This document shows positions 45,084 through 53,157 of a DNA stretch of 64,000 nt, piece by piece; position 1 is the stretch's first letter, and each line of letters begins with the position of its first letter. The DNA lies in assembly GCA_021787035.1 (NCBI GenBank), contig JAJYMM010000202.1:1-64000 (forward strand), read 5' to 3'. The position numbers and the translations under genes are program-made. The DNA comes from Actinomycetes bacterium (GTDB lineage: Bacteria > Actinomycetota > Acidimicrobiia > Acidimicrobiales > Palsa-688). The notes beneath the pieces are model-generated. The model ran no database searches. It saw nothing but the letters and a program-made list of their open reading frames with translations, and was not told the DNA's origin.

Positions 45084-48074
45084 TTAGGCCTTGGTCTTGG
45101 AGGGCGCCGGGGTGAAGCCTTTGGACTCCCCGATCACCTGGCCCTTTGAGTTTAGGGCCTCCACCTTGAAGGTACTAAAGCTGCCTTTCACGAGGACGTG
45201 GGTCTCGAAGTCGCTCTTCGGGACGCTTCCTACCACCCTAAAGCGAGAAGCGCTACTGCCAGCCAGGATCTTCCAGGACGTAACCTGGGTGGCCCCGTCC
45301 CAGCTGGCGTAAACGGTGGTCCCGGCGTCCCCCGTACGGGCAGCACCCTGGGGCGGGGAGAGGGGTAGCCCTACCCAGTTGGCCACCTGCGCGCGATAGC
45401 TCAAGTCGCTCCCCGGCAATAGCGCGTCTAGGAGGAGCTTTCCCGATTTTGAGTACTCAGTGAAGTTGGGCTGCGATCCCCAGCCTACAAAGACGTTGCC
45501 GTTGGGCAGGACCTGCATGTCGCCCATGTAGGCCGAGTCGAACGCCTTGGCATAGACGTACTGCGCAACGAGCGTGACGGTGTGGGTGCTCGTGTCGAGC
45601 TTTAGCTCGAGGCCCCGCGAGGGCCCGTCGGGGGCCACGTAGGTCCCACCGCTCGTCAGCTGGCAGCAGTGGTCGTCGTACATGGTCACGAGCGAACCGC
45701 CGTCCCACTTGACGTCGTGTTGCCACTGGAACGAGGCGGCCTTCGGGATGCTAAAGCTTGAGTGCTTGCCACCTAGCTCCCAAACGATGGTGCCGTTTTT
45801 TTGGTTGACCAAGTAGGCCGCCCAAGTGTTGCGCATGGACACTAGGAACTCCCCGTTACCAACGAGGCTGACCGAGTTGACGTGGTATGCGTCCCACGGG
45901 AACCCATTGCTCGGCATCGTCGCTTCGGAGCTCGAGAGCGGGATGTGGTCGAGAGCGTCCCAGGTGTAGACCAGCCTCCCTGTGGTGATGTCGTAGCATT
46001 GGACGGCGGAGTCGTCGAGCACGCCGTCGACCGAGCCCCCGTACTTGGAAAGGTTCATGCGCATGGTCTTGTTTGCCGTGACCCACGCGTAGTTTCCTCT
46101 GATCAGCATTTCGTGCATTGTGAGGACCCAACCGTCCTGGCCCCTGAGCGTGGCGACGGGCTGGTAGTGCTGGTTGACGATCACGTCTTCGCCCGTCTCG
46201 GTCTCACCAGAGCTAGACACCGTCCCCTGCCACCACGTAAGCACCGGCCGTGCCTTGTAGGCCTGCGCTTCAAGGTTGGAAGCGACAACGTCTTTGGGCA
46301 GCGGCTGGAACCACACAGGCTGGAGTTGGTTGTTCATGATGAGCGGCCCGCTCTGCCCCGTCATCGGCGGGTCGCTTATGTCGTAGAAGTTGGCCATCAT
46401 GATGTAGCCAGGCGCCAGTTCGGAGCTCACTGTTGGGCTGATCGTCTTCACCTTGGGCGGGTGTAGGTCTGGGGCAGAGATGAAGCTGTATGCGCCCGAT
46501 GTTTTGTACGCACCGATCAACGCGCCCTGGCCGCCTGCTAGTGCGAGATCCACGGCCGCGAAACAACCCACGACGGCGAGTGCGCTTGCGGGGACGCGCA
46601 GGCGGCGGCCGACCGGGGATGGGGCGTGCTTGCCGGCGAGGGCGAGCGTGGCGACTATGGCGAGCGCCACGAAACCGGACCCGACCAGGTAAGCGAGCCG
46701 GAACCCATCGGTGAGAGCCTGCGGCACGGCGACGTTGCGGCCAACGGCATCGCTCGTGGCCTGGGTCGCCAACGTAGCGAGCAGGGCGAGGCCTACCCCA
46801 GCGCCTACCTGGCGGGAGGTGTTGACCAAGCCCGATGCCAGCCCGGCCTGCCCTGCCCCAGCTCCTTGGGTGGCAAAAATGGTTGAAGGGACCACTGAAA
46901 AGCCGATCCCGGTGGCCGTGAGCACGCCGGGCAGCACCACGTAGCCGAGCGCGCTCCCGCTCGGGCCGATGCGGGCCATGAGGAGCATGCCCGAGAGCAA
47001 GAGGAACAGCCCGCCTCCGAGCACCGCGCGGACCCCAAAGCGTCCTACCAACTTTCCGGCCTGTGACGCCCCGAGCATGATCATGACAGTCATCGGCAAG
47101 AAGGCGAGACCGGTGTCGAGGGGGGACAGCCCTAGCACCTGTTGCAAGTAGAGCGAGCTCACATACCACATTGCGAACAACGATGCACTGAAGAGCAGCA
47201 CGATCAGGTTGGCCACCTTCAGCGTGCCAGACAGCGCTCTCAGGGGCACAAGGGGTGCTTTGGCGAAGCGCGTCTCGATGAGCCCGAAGACCGCCAGCAA
47301 AAATGCCCCGGCCACGATGGGTACGAGGGCTTTGGGCGAGGACCAGCCGTCCACCCCGGTGTCCACGATCCCGTAAACGAGCACCAACTGGCCAATGGTC
47401 AATGTCAACGCGCCGCCTATGTCGAAGCGAGGGCCGCCTTTTTCCCTGCGCCGATTTGTCACGACCCTGTAGGCGACGAGCACGGCCGCGATCCCGATCG
47501 GTGGGTTGATGAGGAGGACCCATCGCCAGGTGAGCTCCTGGGTTATGACGCCCCCGAGCAATGTGCCGGCCGCGCCACCCGCTCCGTTCATGGCGCCCCA
47601 GAGCCCGATTGCTCGGTGCCGGGCTGGCCCTTCTGGGAAAGATGAGGTGATGATGGCGAGCGAAGCAGCGGCCATCATGGCGCCGGAAAGGCCCTGAAGG
47701 CCTCGGGCTATCATCAGCATCTGGTCGCTTACGGAGAGCCCGCCCACGAGCGAAGTGGCGGAAAACAATACCAAAGCTGCCACAAACGTCCGCCTTTGCC
47801 CGAAGAAGTCGGTGGCCCGCCCGGCGAGCATCAAGAAGCCCGCGAAGACAATCGAGTAGGCGTCCACGACCCACTGAAGGTCGACGCTCGAAAAGTGGAG
47901 GCTGGACTGGATCGAGGGCAAGGCTACGTTTACTATCGAAAGGTCCAAGATCACCATGAACTGCGCAACGCAGGTCACCGCGAGCAGCCAGCCCTGCGTG
48001 CGCCCCGCCAGCGTGGCCGGGGAACTGTTTGACGCGTCCCCAGCCACCGGCACCGCCGGAATCACCTCGGCCAT
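45084..48074 (-). CDS. MFS transporter (DHA2 type) fused to an arylsulfotransferase-like domain
   Basis: 996 residues in one uninterrupted frame. Residues about 25-505 are a 14-helix MFS transporter of the DHA2 drug:proton antiporter group, with ILDLSIVNVALPSI, the motif A-like GRATDFFGQRRTF and the motif C-like GLWGAMNGAGGAAGTLLGG. A further helix (about 505-525) is followed by residues 545-985, an arylsulfotransferase-like propeller: RPVLTWWQGTV, TMHEMLIRGNYAWVTANK, YHVNSVSLVGNGEFLVSMRN, FQWQHDVKWDGG. It is clearly related to the Tat-exported protein at 42377-43969. The extra helix would place the propeller outside the cell beside the transporter. I do not know this fusion as a described enzyme; function is inferred as coupled export and sulfo transfer or binding. 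Confidence 0.88.
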   Translation of the reverse strand: MAEVIPAVPVAGDASNSSPATLAGRTQGWLLAVTCVAQFMVILDLSIVNVALPSIQSSLHFSSVDLQWVVDAYSIVFAGFLMLAGRATDFFGQRRTFVAALVLFSATSLVGGLSVSDQMLMIARGLQGLSGAMMAAASLAIITSSFPEGPARHRAIGLWGAMNGAGGAAGTLLGGVITQELTWRWVLLINPPIGIAAVLVAYRVVTNRRREKGGPRFDIGGALTLTIGQLVLVYGIVDTGVDGWSSPKALVPIVAGAFLLAVFGLIETRFAKAPLVPLRALSGTLKVANLIVLLFSASLFAMWYVSSLYLQQVLGLSPLDTGLAFLPMTVMIMLGASQAGKLVGRFGVRAVLGGGLFLLLSGMLLMARIGPSGSALGYVVLPGVLTATGIGFSVVPSTIFATQGAGAGQAGLASGLVNTSRQVGAGVGLALLATLATQATSDAVGRNVAVPQALTDGFRLAYLVGSGFVALAIVATLALAGKHAPSPVGRRLRVPASALAVVGCFAAVDLALAGGQGALIGAYKTSGAYSFISAPDLHPPKVKTISPTVSSELAPGYIMMANFYDISDPPMTGQSGPLIMNNQLQPVWFQPLPKDVVASNLEAQAYKARPVLTWWQGTVSSSGETETGEDVIVNQHYQPVATLRGQDGWVLTMHEMLIRGNYAWVTANKTMRMNLSKYGGSVDGVLDDSAVQCYDITTGRLVYTWDALDHIPLSSSEATMPSNGFPWDAYHVNSVSLVGNGEFLVSMRNTWAAYLVNQKNGTIVWELGGKHSSFSIPKAASFQWQHDVKWDGGSLVTMYDDHCCQLTSGGTYVAPDGPSRGLELKLDTSTHTVTLVAQYVYAKAFDSAYMGDMQVLPNGNVFVGWGSQPNFTEYSKSGKLLLDALLPGSDLSYRAQVANWVGLPLSPPQGAARTGDAGTTVYASWDGATQVTSWKILAGSSASRFRVVGSVPKSDFETHVLVKGSFSTFKVEALNSKGQVIGESKGFTPAPSKTKA

Positions 48075-48129
48075 AGCATTTTCACCAGATCCCTGTCGCC
48101 GCCGTGCCGCTCGTTACGCTCTGGGTTCG

Positions 48130-48840
48130 TTACGCTCTGGGTTCGTTGCGCTCGTCGCGCCATTTCTTTAGCGCAGCCATCGCAAGGTCGATGACCCCTA
48201 GGGTGTAGCCATTGGTGTCGTTTATGTGAGGCAGTTGGACCTCGGGCACGGGCACCTCCAAAAACTCGCACAGTGGTGCCCAACCGTCCGAGGGCGACCA
48301 TACGAGGAGGCGGTCGGCTGGCACGGTGGCCTTCACTTCTTCGTTGTAGCGCTCCATGGCCCTCGCCATCGTCGCAGTGCCAGTCCCCTCAAATTCACCC
48401 GCAAGGAGACCGATCTTTTCCCACATGGACTTCATGAGGGTTATGTAGTCGGCCCACTTTTGGTCCACGCGTCCCCAGGCCGTGGATAGGTCGTGGACGA
48501 GCATGTCCCCGTAGAAGGTGCCCCAGATCGTGTTTTCCATACTGCGCTCCCAGGACTCGGCACTCCTCACGGAGAGCACTACCTTGGAGTCTGGGTATGC
48601 CTCCATTAGGTCGCTGTAGTAAAATGACGCTGGCCAGTCCACGGCGGCCTGGAACTCCCCGAATATGTCATCCCAGTCCCTCCGCCCGAGGAATGCTTCA
48701 TGCCAGCGGGGGACGGTATCGAGGTCACCCCACACGTTGGCCATGTGGTAGCAGGGACCGAAGCCAAGAATTTCTAGCGCGACCTTTTGTGTCATTGTGG
48801 CTGTCCGGGGTAACCCGGCACCAATCACCTTTAGGCTCAT
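48130..48840 (-). CDS. Sulfotransferase-family protein (Sulfotransfer_4 type)
   Basis: 236 residues. The N-terminus VIGAGLPRTATMTQKVALEIL is the 5'-phosphosulfate-binding loop of the PF17784 family, with ELLGFGPCYHM-type context (FGPCYHMANV) near 28. PDSKVVLSVRSAESWERSM (about 83-101) is the 3'-phosphate-binding segment. Such enzymes use PAPS to sulfate a hydroxyl group; the acceptor is unknown. GGAGGAGAAACAA before the ATG is a strong ribosome binding site. A short palindrome lies about 75 bases upstream of the start. It lies upstream of the MFS-ASST gene in the same direction, 55 bases away. Confidence 0.87.
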   Translation of the reverse strand: MSLKVIGAGLPRTATMTQKVALEILGFGPCYHMANVWGDLDTVPRWHEAFLGRRDWDDIFGEFQAAVDWPASFYYSDLMEAYPDSKVVLSVRSAESWERSMENTIWGTFYGDMLVHDLSTAWGRVDQKWADYITLMKSMWEKIGLLAGEFEGTGTATMARAMERYNEEVKATVPADRLLVWSPSDGWAPLCEFLEVPVPEVQLPHINDTNGYTLGVIDLAMAALKKWRDERNEPRA

Positions 48841-49179
48841 TTGTTTCTCCTCCTATTGCGGTTGTCCAGCTCCTGCTACAAGGTAGGCTCGGTGGGCTGG
48901 AGATTAAGAGATCTCACTGAGAAATGTCCCAGTTCTCACCTCGCTCTCAGTAAAAAGGCCCCCCTGTCGATATTTAGTCAGACGGACCTAAGGTGCCGTA
49001 GCGTCCCTAGCCTTCGGTAAGCTTATTGTCCCAGGTCAGGACCACCTAGCGGTAGGGCCGCAAGACCTTATGTGGCGCCCGCTTCGGTAAGGAGCCTTGG
49101 GAGCAAAATAGTTACCTTAGTCCCGAACGCTAGGGCCGTTGGTCCCTGTTCCTCGGTGCGTGCTCAACGCTGGCATCAA
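48841..49179. other. Intergenic region with an inverted repeat, no gene seen
   Basis: About 340 bases between the ABC exporter stop and the sulfotransferase start, both on the minus strand. It has the ribosome binding site of the sulfotransferase, and inverted repeats at 48916-48951: ACTGAGA against TCTCAGT, and within it TGAGAA-9-TTCTCA. The inner pair has the size of a regulator operator. The rest shows no gene or clear promoter. Confidence 0.5.
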
Positions 49180-51153
49180 TCAGCTGGCCGCTGCCTCGGG
49201 CTCGCTGAACTGGCTGTTGTAGAGCGCGTAGTAAAAGCCTTGGCGGGCGAGCAGCTCTTTATGGGTACCTTGTTCAACGATCCTGCCATTGTCCATTACG
49301 ATTATCGTGCCCGCGTCGCGGATGGTCGAGAGCCGGTGGGCAATGACAAAACTCGTTCGTCCGTGGCGAAGTCGCGCCATGGCCGCTTGGACGAGCAGTT
49401 CCGTCCGGGTGTCGACATTGCTCGTGGCTTCGTCGAGGATGAGGATGCTCGGGTCGGCCAGGAAGGCTCTCGCGATGGTCAGGAGCTGCTTCTGGCCGGA
49501 GGACACGTTGGAGGCGTCCTCGTCCAGGCGTGTTTGGTAGCCATCGGGCCAGGTGCGGACAAAATGGTCGACGTAAGCCGCTCGTGCCGCACCCATGACC
49601 TGGTCGTCGGTGGCCGCCGGCTTCCCGTAGGCGATGTTGTCACGGACGGATCCGGCGAAAAGCCAGGTGTCTTGGAGCACCATACCGAAGGCGCTCCGGA
49701 CCTCGTCGCGCGTCAGGTCCTTGTAGTCGGTCCCGTCAAGCAGGATCCGTCCCGCGTCAATCTCGTAGAAACGGACCAGCAAGTTGACGAGGGTGGTCTT
49801 GCCTGCCCCGGTCGGCCCGACGATGGCCACGGTTTCGCCCGGCCTGACATGGAGCGTGAAGTTCTCGATAAGGGGCTTGTCGGGCTCGTAGCGAAAGCAG
49901 ACGTCTTCTAGGTCCATCCTCCCTAGTACCTCTCGCCTGGGAGCTAACGCCGTAGCTTGGGCACGTGGCAGGTCCGGCGTTTCCTCGTCTGCGTCCAAAA
50001 ACTCGAAGACGCGCTCGGCAGAGGCCATGCCCGACTGGAGCATGTTCATCTGGCTGGCGATCTGGGTTATGGGCATCGTGAACTGCCTCGAGTACTGGAT
50101 AAACGCCTGGACGTCGCCCAAGGGCATCAGGCCCGACGCCACCCGGTAGCCGCCGAGCACGGCGATAACGACGTAATTGAGGTTGGCGATGAACTGCATG
50201 GCAGGCTGGATGATGCCCGAGAGGAACTGTGCCCGAAAGCTGGCTTCGTAAAGGTCTCTGTTTTGGCGGTTGAACTCGCCGATGGTAGCCTGTCGCCGTC
50301 CGAACACCTGTACCAATGTGTGCCCAGTGTGGGTCTCTTCGACTAAGCCATTTAGCGTCCCGGTCCGCTCCCACTGAGCGCTGAACTGGGTCTGGGAGCG
50401 CCGCGCGATCAACAAAGTCACCACGATCGCGAGGGGAACCGTGACGAGGGATACCGCGGCCAGCAGCGGGGAGATCCAAAACATCATGCCCAAGACGCCG
50501 ACGATCGTGAGGACGGAGGTGATCAGTTGGCTGAGGCCTTGTTGCAGGGTCGTCGTTAGGTTATCTATGTCGTTGGTTACCCTGCTCAGTACGTCGCCGT
50601 GAGGGTGGCTGTCGAAGTAGCGGAGCGGCAGCCTGCTCAGTTTTTCTTCGACCTCACGACGTAGCCCGAGCATGGCTCGCTGGACGACACCCGCCATAAG
50701 GTAGCCCTGGCCGTAGCTGAGGACGGCCCCGAGCACGTAAACGAGCGCTGCCAAGCCTAGGTCCACGCCGAGCTGGTGCAGGTCGACCCCCTTGCCGGGC
50801 GTCACGTTCATCCCCGACACCATCGAAGCTATATGGCCTTGGCCGTGGGCCCTCAGCGCGGCGACCGCCTGGGACTTGGTGAGGCCCGGGTGGAGCAACT
50901 TGCCAATGACGCCGTTGAAGACGACGTTGGTGGCGTCGCCGAGCAGTCTCGGGCCGGCGACCGTGAACGCGACCGAGCCGGTCCCAAAGAGCAGGGCCAC
51001 GGCGAGCTTCACCCGATCGGGGCGCAGGCGCGCGAGCAGTCGGCGAAGGCTGCCCCAGAAGTCCTTGCTCCGCCCTGTTGGCATGGCGCCCCCGAGGCGC
51101 ATCCCCCCTGGGCGCATTCCGCCCGGGCGCGCTCCTCCGCCGGGTCTCATCAT
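49180..51153 (-). CDS. ABC exporter subunit, active nucleotide site
   Basis: 657 residues with a six-helix membrane domain and a nucleotide-binding domain (about 400-650). The N-terminus is a 25-residue Gly/Arg/Met/Pro repeat (GGMRP units). Walker A is GPTGAGKTT, the signature reads VSSGQ instead of LSGGQ, Walker B is ILILDEATSN with the catalytic Glu, and the H-loop is IAHRLST. The membrane domain has an extra extracytoplasmic segment (about 75-125). With the upstream gene it makes a heterodimeric exporter of the LmrCD/TmrAB type; substrate unknown. The start overlaps the partner's stop by four bases. Confidence 0.93.
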   Translation of the reverse strand: MMRPGGGARPGGMRPGGMRLGGAMPTGRSKDFWGSLRRLLARLRPDRVKLAVALLFGTGSVAFTVAGPRLLGDATNVVFNGVIGKLLHPGLTKSQAVAALRAHGQGHIASMVSGMNVTPGKGVDLHQLGVDLGLAALVYVLGAVLSYGQGYLMAGVVQRAMLGLRREVEEKLSRLPLRYFDSHPHGDVLSRVTNDIDNLTTTLQQGLSQLITSVLTIVGVLGMMFWISPLLAAVSLVTVPLAIVVTLLIARRSQTQFSAQWERTGTLNGLVEETHTGHTLVQVFGRRQATIGEFNRQNRDLYEASFRAQFLSGIIQPAMQFIANLNYVVIAVLGGYRVASGLMPLGDVQAFIQYSRQFTMPITQIASQMNMLQSGMASAERVFEFLDADEETPDLPRAQATALAPRREVLGRMDLEDVCFRYEPDKPLIENFTLHVRPGETVAIVGPTGAGKTTLVNLLVRFYEIDAGRILLDGTDYKDLTRDEVRSAFGMVLQDTWLFAGSVRDNIAYGKPAATDDQVMGAARAAYVDHFVRTWPDGYQTRLDEDASNVSSGQKQLLTIARAFLADPSILILDEATSNVDTRTELLVQAAMARLRHGRTSFVIAHRLSTIRDAGTIIVMDNGRIVEQGTHKELLARQGFYYALYNSQFSEPEAAAS

Positions 51154-52883
51154 GGCGCTGCGGCCTCACCGAGCTGGGAGATAACGATCTCGCGGTATGG
51201 GGCGCAGGTGACAACCAGCTCTTGGTGGGTGCCGATGCCGGCCACCTGGCCCTCGTCGAGGACGATGATCTGGTCAGCGTCCATGACCGTGCTCACTCGC
51301 TGGGCAACGATGAGTACCGAGGACGCGCGGGCCTCGAGCTTTAGTGCGGCCCTGAGGCGGGCGTCGGTGGCAGCATCGAGGGCCGAGAAGCAGTCGTCGA
51401 AGAGGTAGAGCCGCCGCCTTGCAACGAGGGCGCGGGCAATCGAGAGCCGCTGGCGCTGGCCGCCCGAGACATTTGTACCGCCCTGGTCAACCGTAGCTTC
51501 GAGCCCGCCCTGCATGGCCTCTACGAAGTCGCGAGCCTGAGCCACATCGAGTGCGTGCCACAGGTCGGCCGGAGAAGCGTCGGGGTTGCCGAAGCGGAGG
51601 TTGCTAGCGACTGTTCCGGCGAAAAGGTACGCCGCTTGAGGGACGAGGCCGATCGAGCACCACAGCTCCTCGAGGTCCCGCTCCCGCACGTCCGTGCCGT
51701 CAACCAGCACCTGGCCGCGGGTGACGTCGAAGAACCGTGGCACCAGGTTTATAAGCGTCGTCTTGCCGCTCCCCGTTCCCCCTACTATCGCACTTGTCTC
51801 GCCAGGGCGGAGCTTGAACGACACGCCTTGGAGGACGGGTTCCTCGCTGCCGGGGTAGCCGAAGCTCACGTCACGTAGCTCGACTTGGCCCGTCGAACTG
51901 CTCGGTCGGCGGGGAACCGGTGGGGCCGTGACTGATGGCGCGGCGTCGAGCACTTCTTGCACGCGCTCCGCGCTGGCCACTGCCCTCGGTGCCAATATGG
52001 CCATCATGGTCGCCATCATCACGGATATGAGGATCTGCGCTATATAGTTGAGGAACGCTGTCAGGTTGCCGATCGGCATCGAACCGCCGCTCACCAGGTG
52101 CCCGCCGAACCAGATGACTGCAACGCTCGACAGGTTGAGGACCGCCATCAATGCTGGCATGGCGAGCGCGAACGTGCGGTTGACCGAAAGCGCTGTCGTG
52201 GTGAGGTCGAGGTTCGCGCCAGCGAAGCGCTCGGCCTCGGAGCGGTCCCGGACGAAGGCACGTATGACCCGGACGCCGGTGATCTGTTCCCGGAGCACGA
52301 GGTTGATCCGGTCGATCTTTCCTTGCATGGTGCGGAACTGAGGGACCACCTTGGCCACCACGGTGCCGATGAACGCCGCCATTACTGGTACAGAAACGGC
52401 GAGCAGGGGCGAGAGCGCTGCCCCCTCCTTTATTGCGAGCAGTATCCCGCCTATGCACATGATCGGTGCGATTATCATCAGGGTGAGCGCCATCTGGACG
52501 AACAGCTGGATCTGCTGGATGTCGTTTGTGTTGCGGGTGATCAGCGACGGTGTCCCAAAATGGTCCATGTCACGTGCAGAAAAGGACTGCACCCGCGTGA
52601 AGACGGCCGCCCGGATGTCGGCGCCGGCGCCCATTGCCGTACGGGAAGCCCAATAGACACCGACAACGGACAGAACGCCCAGGCCAATGGTTATCGCCAG
52701 CATTAGAGCGCCTGTTGTCAAGATGTAATGGAGGTCTCCAGTGACTACACCGTTATTTATGATGTCGGCCATCAAGTTGGGGAGGTAGAGGTTGCCGCCC
52801 GTCTGGGCCGCCATCATCACCACGACCACGGCGACCTGGCGGCGGTAGGGGCGCAGGTAAGTTCGAAGGAGCCTGCTCAGCAT
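51150..52883 (-). CDS. ABC exporter subunit, degenerate nucleotide site
   Basis: 577 residues from ATG 52883 (MLSRLLRTYLRPYRRQ); the frame stays open to 53042 but the extension is not conserved-looking. Six membrane helices (about 15-300) and a nucleotide-binding domain. Walker A is GGTGSGKTT, the signature is VSGGQRQRLSIARAL, and Walker B ends LFDDCFSALD, with Asp in place of the catalytic Glu; the H-loop His is replaced by Gln (VAQRVST). These changes are typical of the inactive-site partner in heterodimeric exporters. It is first in the operon, divergent from the cytochrome b gene. Confidence 0.92.
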   Translation of the reverse strand: MLSRLLRTYLRPYRRQVAVVVVMMAAQTGGNLYLPNLMADIINNGVVTGDLHYILTTGALMLAITIGLGVLSVVGVYWASRTAMGAGADIRAAVFTRVQSFSARDMDHFGTPSLITRNTNDIQQIQLFVQMALTLMIIAPIMCIGGILLAIKEGAALSPLLAVSVPVMAAFIGTVVAKVVPQFRTMQGKIDRINLVLREQITGVRVIRAFVRDRSEAERFAGANLDLTTTALSVNRTFALAMPALMAVLNLSSVAVIWFGGHLVSGGSMPIGNLTAFLNYIAQILISVMMATMMAILAPRAVASAERVQEVLDAAPSVTAPPVPRRPSSSTGQVELRDVSFGYPGSEEPVLQGVSFKLRPGETSAIVGGTGSGKTTLINLVPRFFDVTRGQVLVDGTDVRERDLEELWCSIGLVPQAAYLFAGTVASNLRFGNPDASPADLWHALDVAQARDFVEAMQGGLEATVDQGGTNVSGGQRQRLSIARALVARRRLYLFDDCFSALDAATDARLRAALKLEARASSVLIVAQRVSTVMDADQIIVLDEGQVAGIGTHQELVVTCAPYREIVISQLGEAAAP

Positions 52884-53073
52884 CGTCGGCACCCGTCGCT
52901 CGTCAGCACTCGGGCACGTCCTTTCCTCATCGCCCCACGTCCTTGGCTCTTCGCGCAGGGACCATGATGTCGCTCGGATTACTGGCCCACTTAGGGTCGT
53001 TCGTCCCTTTGGTGCCATGCGCTGCCCCGCGACGTGCGGCAAGCCTTAGCTGTGACGTTGGGATGTCCGATAA

Positions 53074-53088
53074 AGGACTTTTGGTCCT
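53074..53088. promoter_or_regulatory. Short palindrome upstream of the cytochrome b gene
   Basis: AGGAC-TTTTG-GTCCT is a 5-bp inverted repeat about 70 bases before the cytochrome b start, in the divergent gap (52884-53157). It is loosely like redox- or hypoxia-regulator boxes of actinobacteria, but spacing differs from the DosR box, so this is only a candidate operator. Confidence 0.25.
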
Positions 53089-53157
53089 ACCGAGCGAGCT
53101 CAAAGTCCGCCAATACTTGCCGGTAACTAGAAGACCTACCAAGGAAAGGGAGGGACG

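Noticed and set aside
49072-49911. Long plus-strand frame over the ABC exporter gene
   Set aside because: It is a shadow of the real minus-strand gene, with no domain match; high GC produces many such frames.
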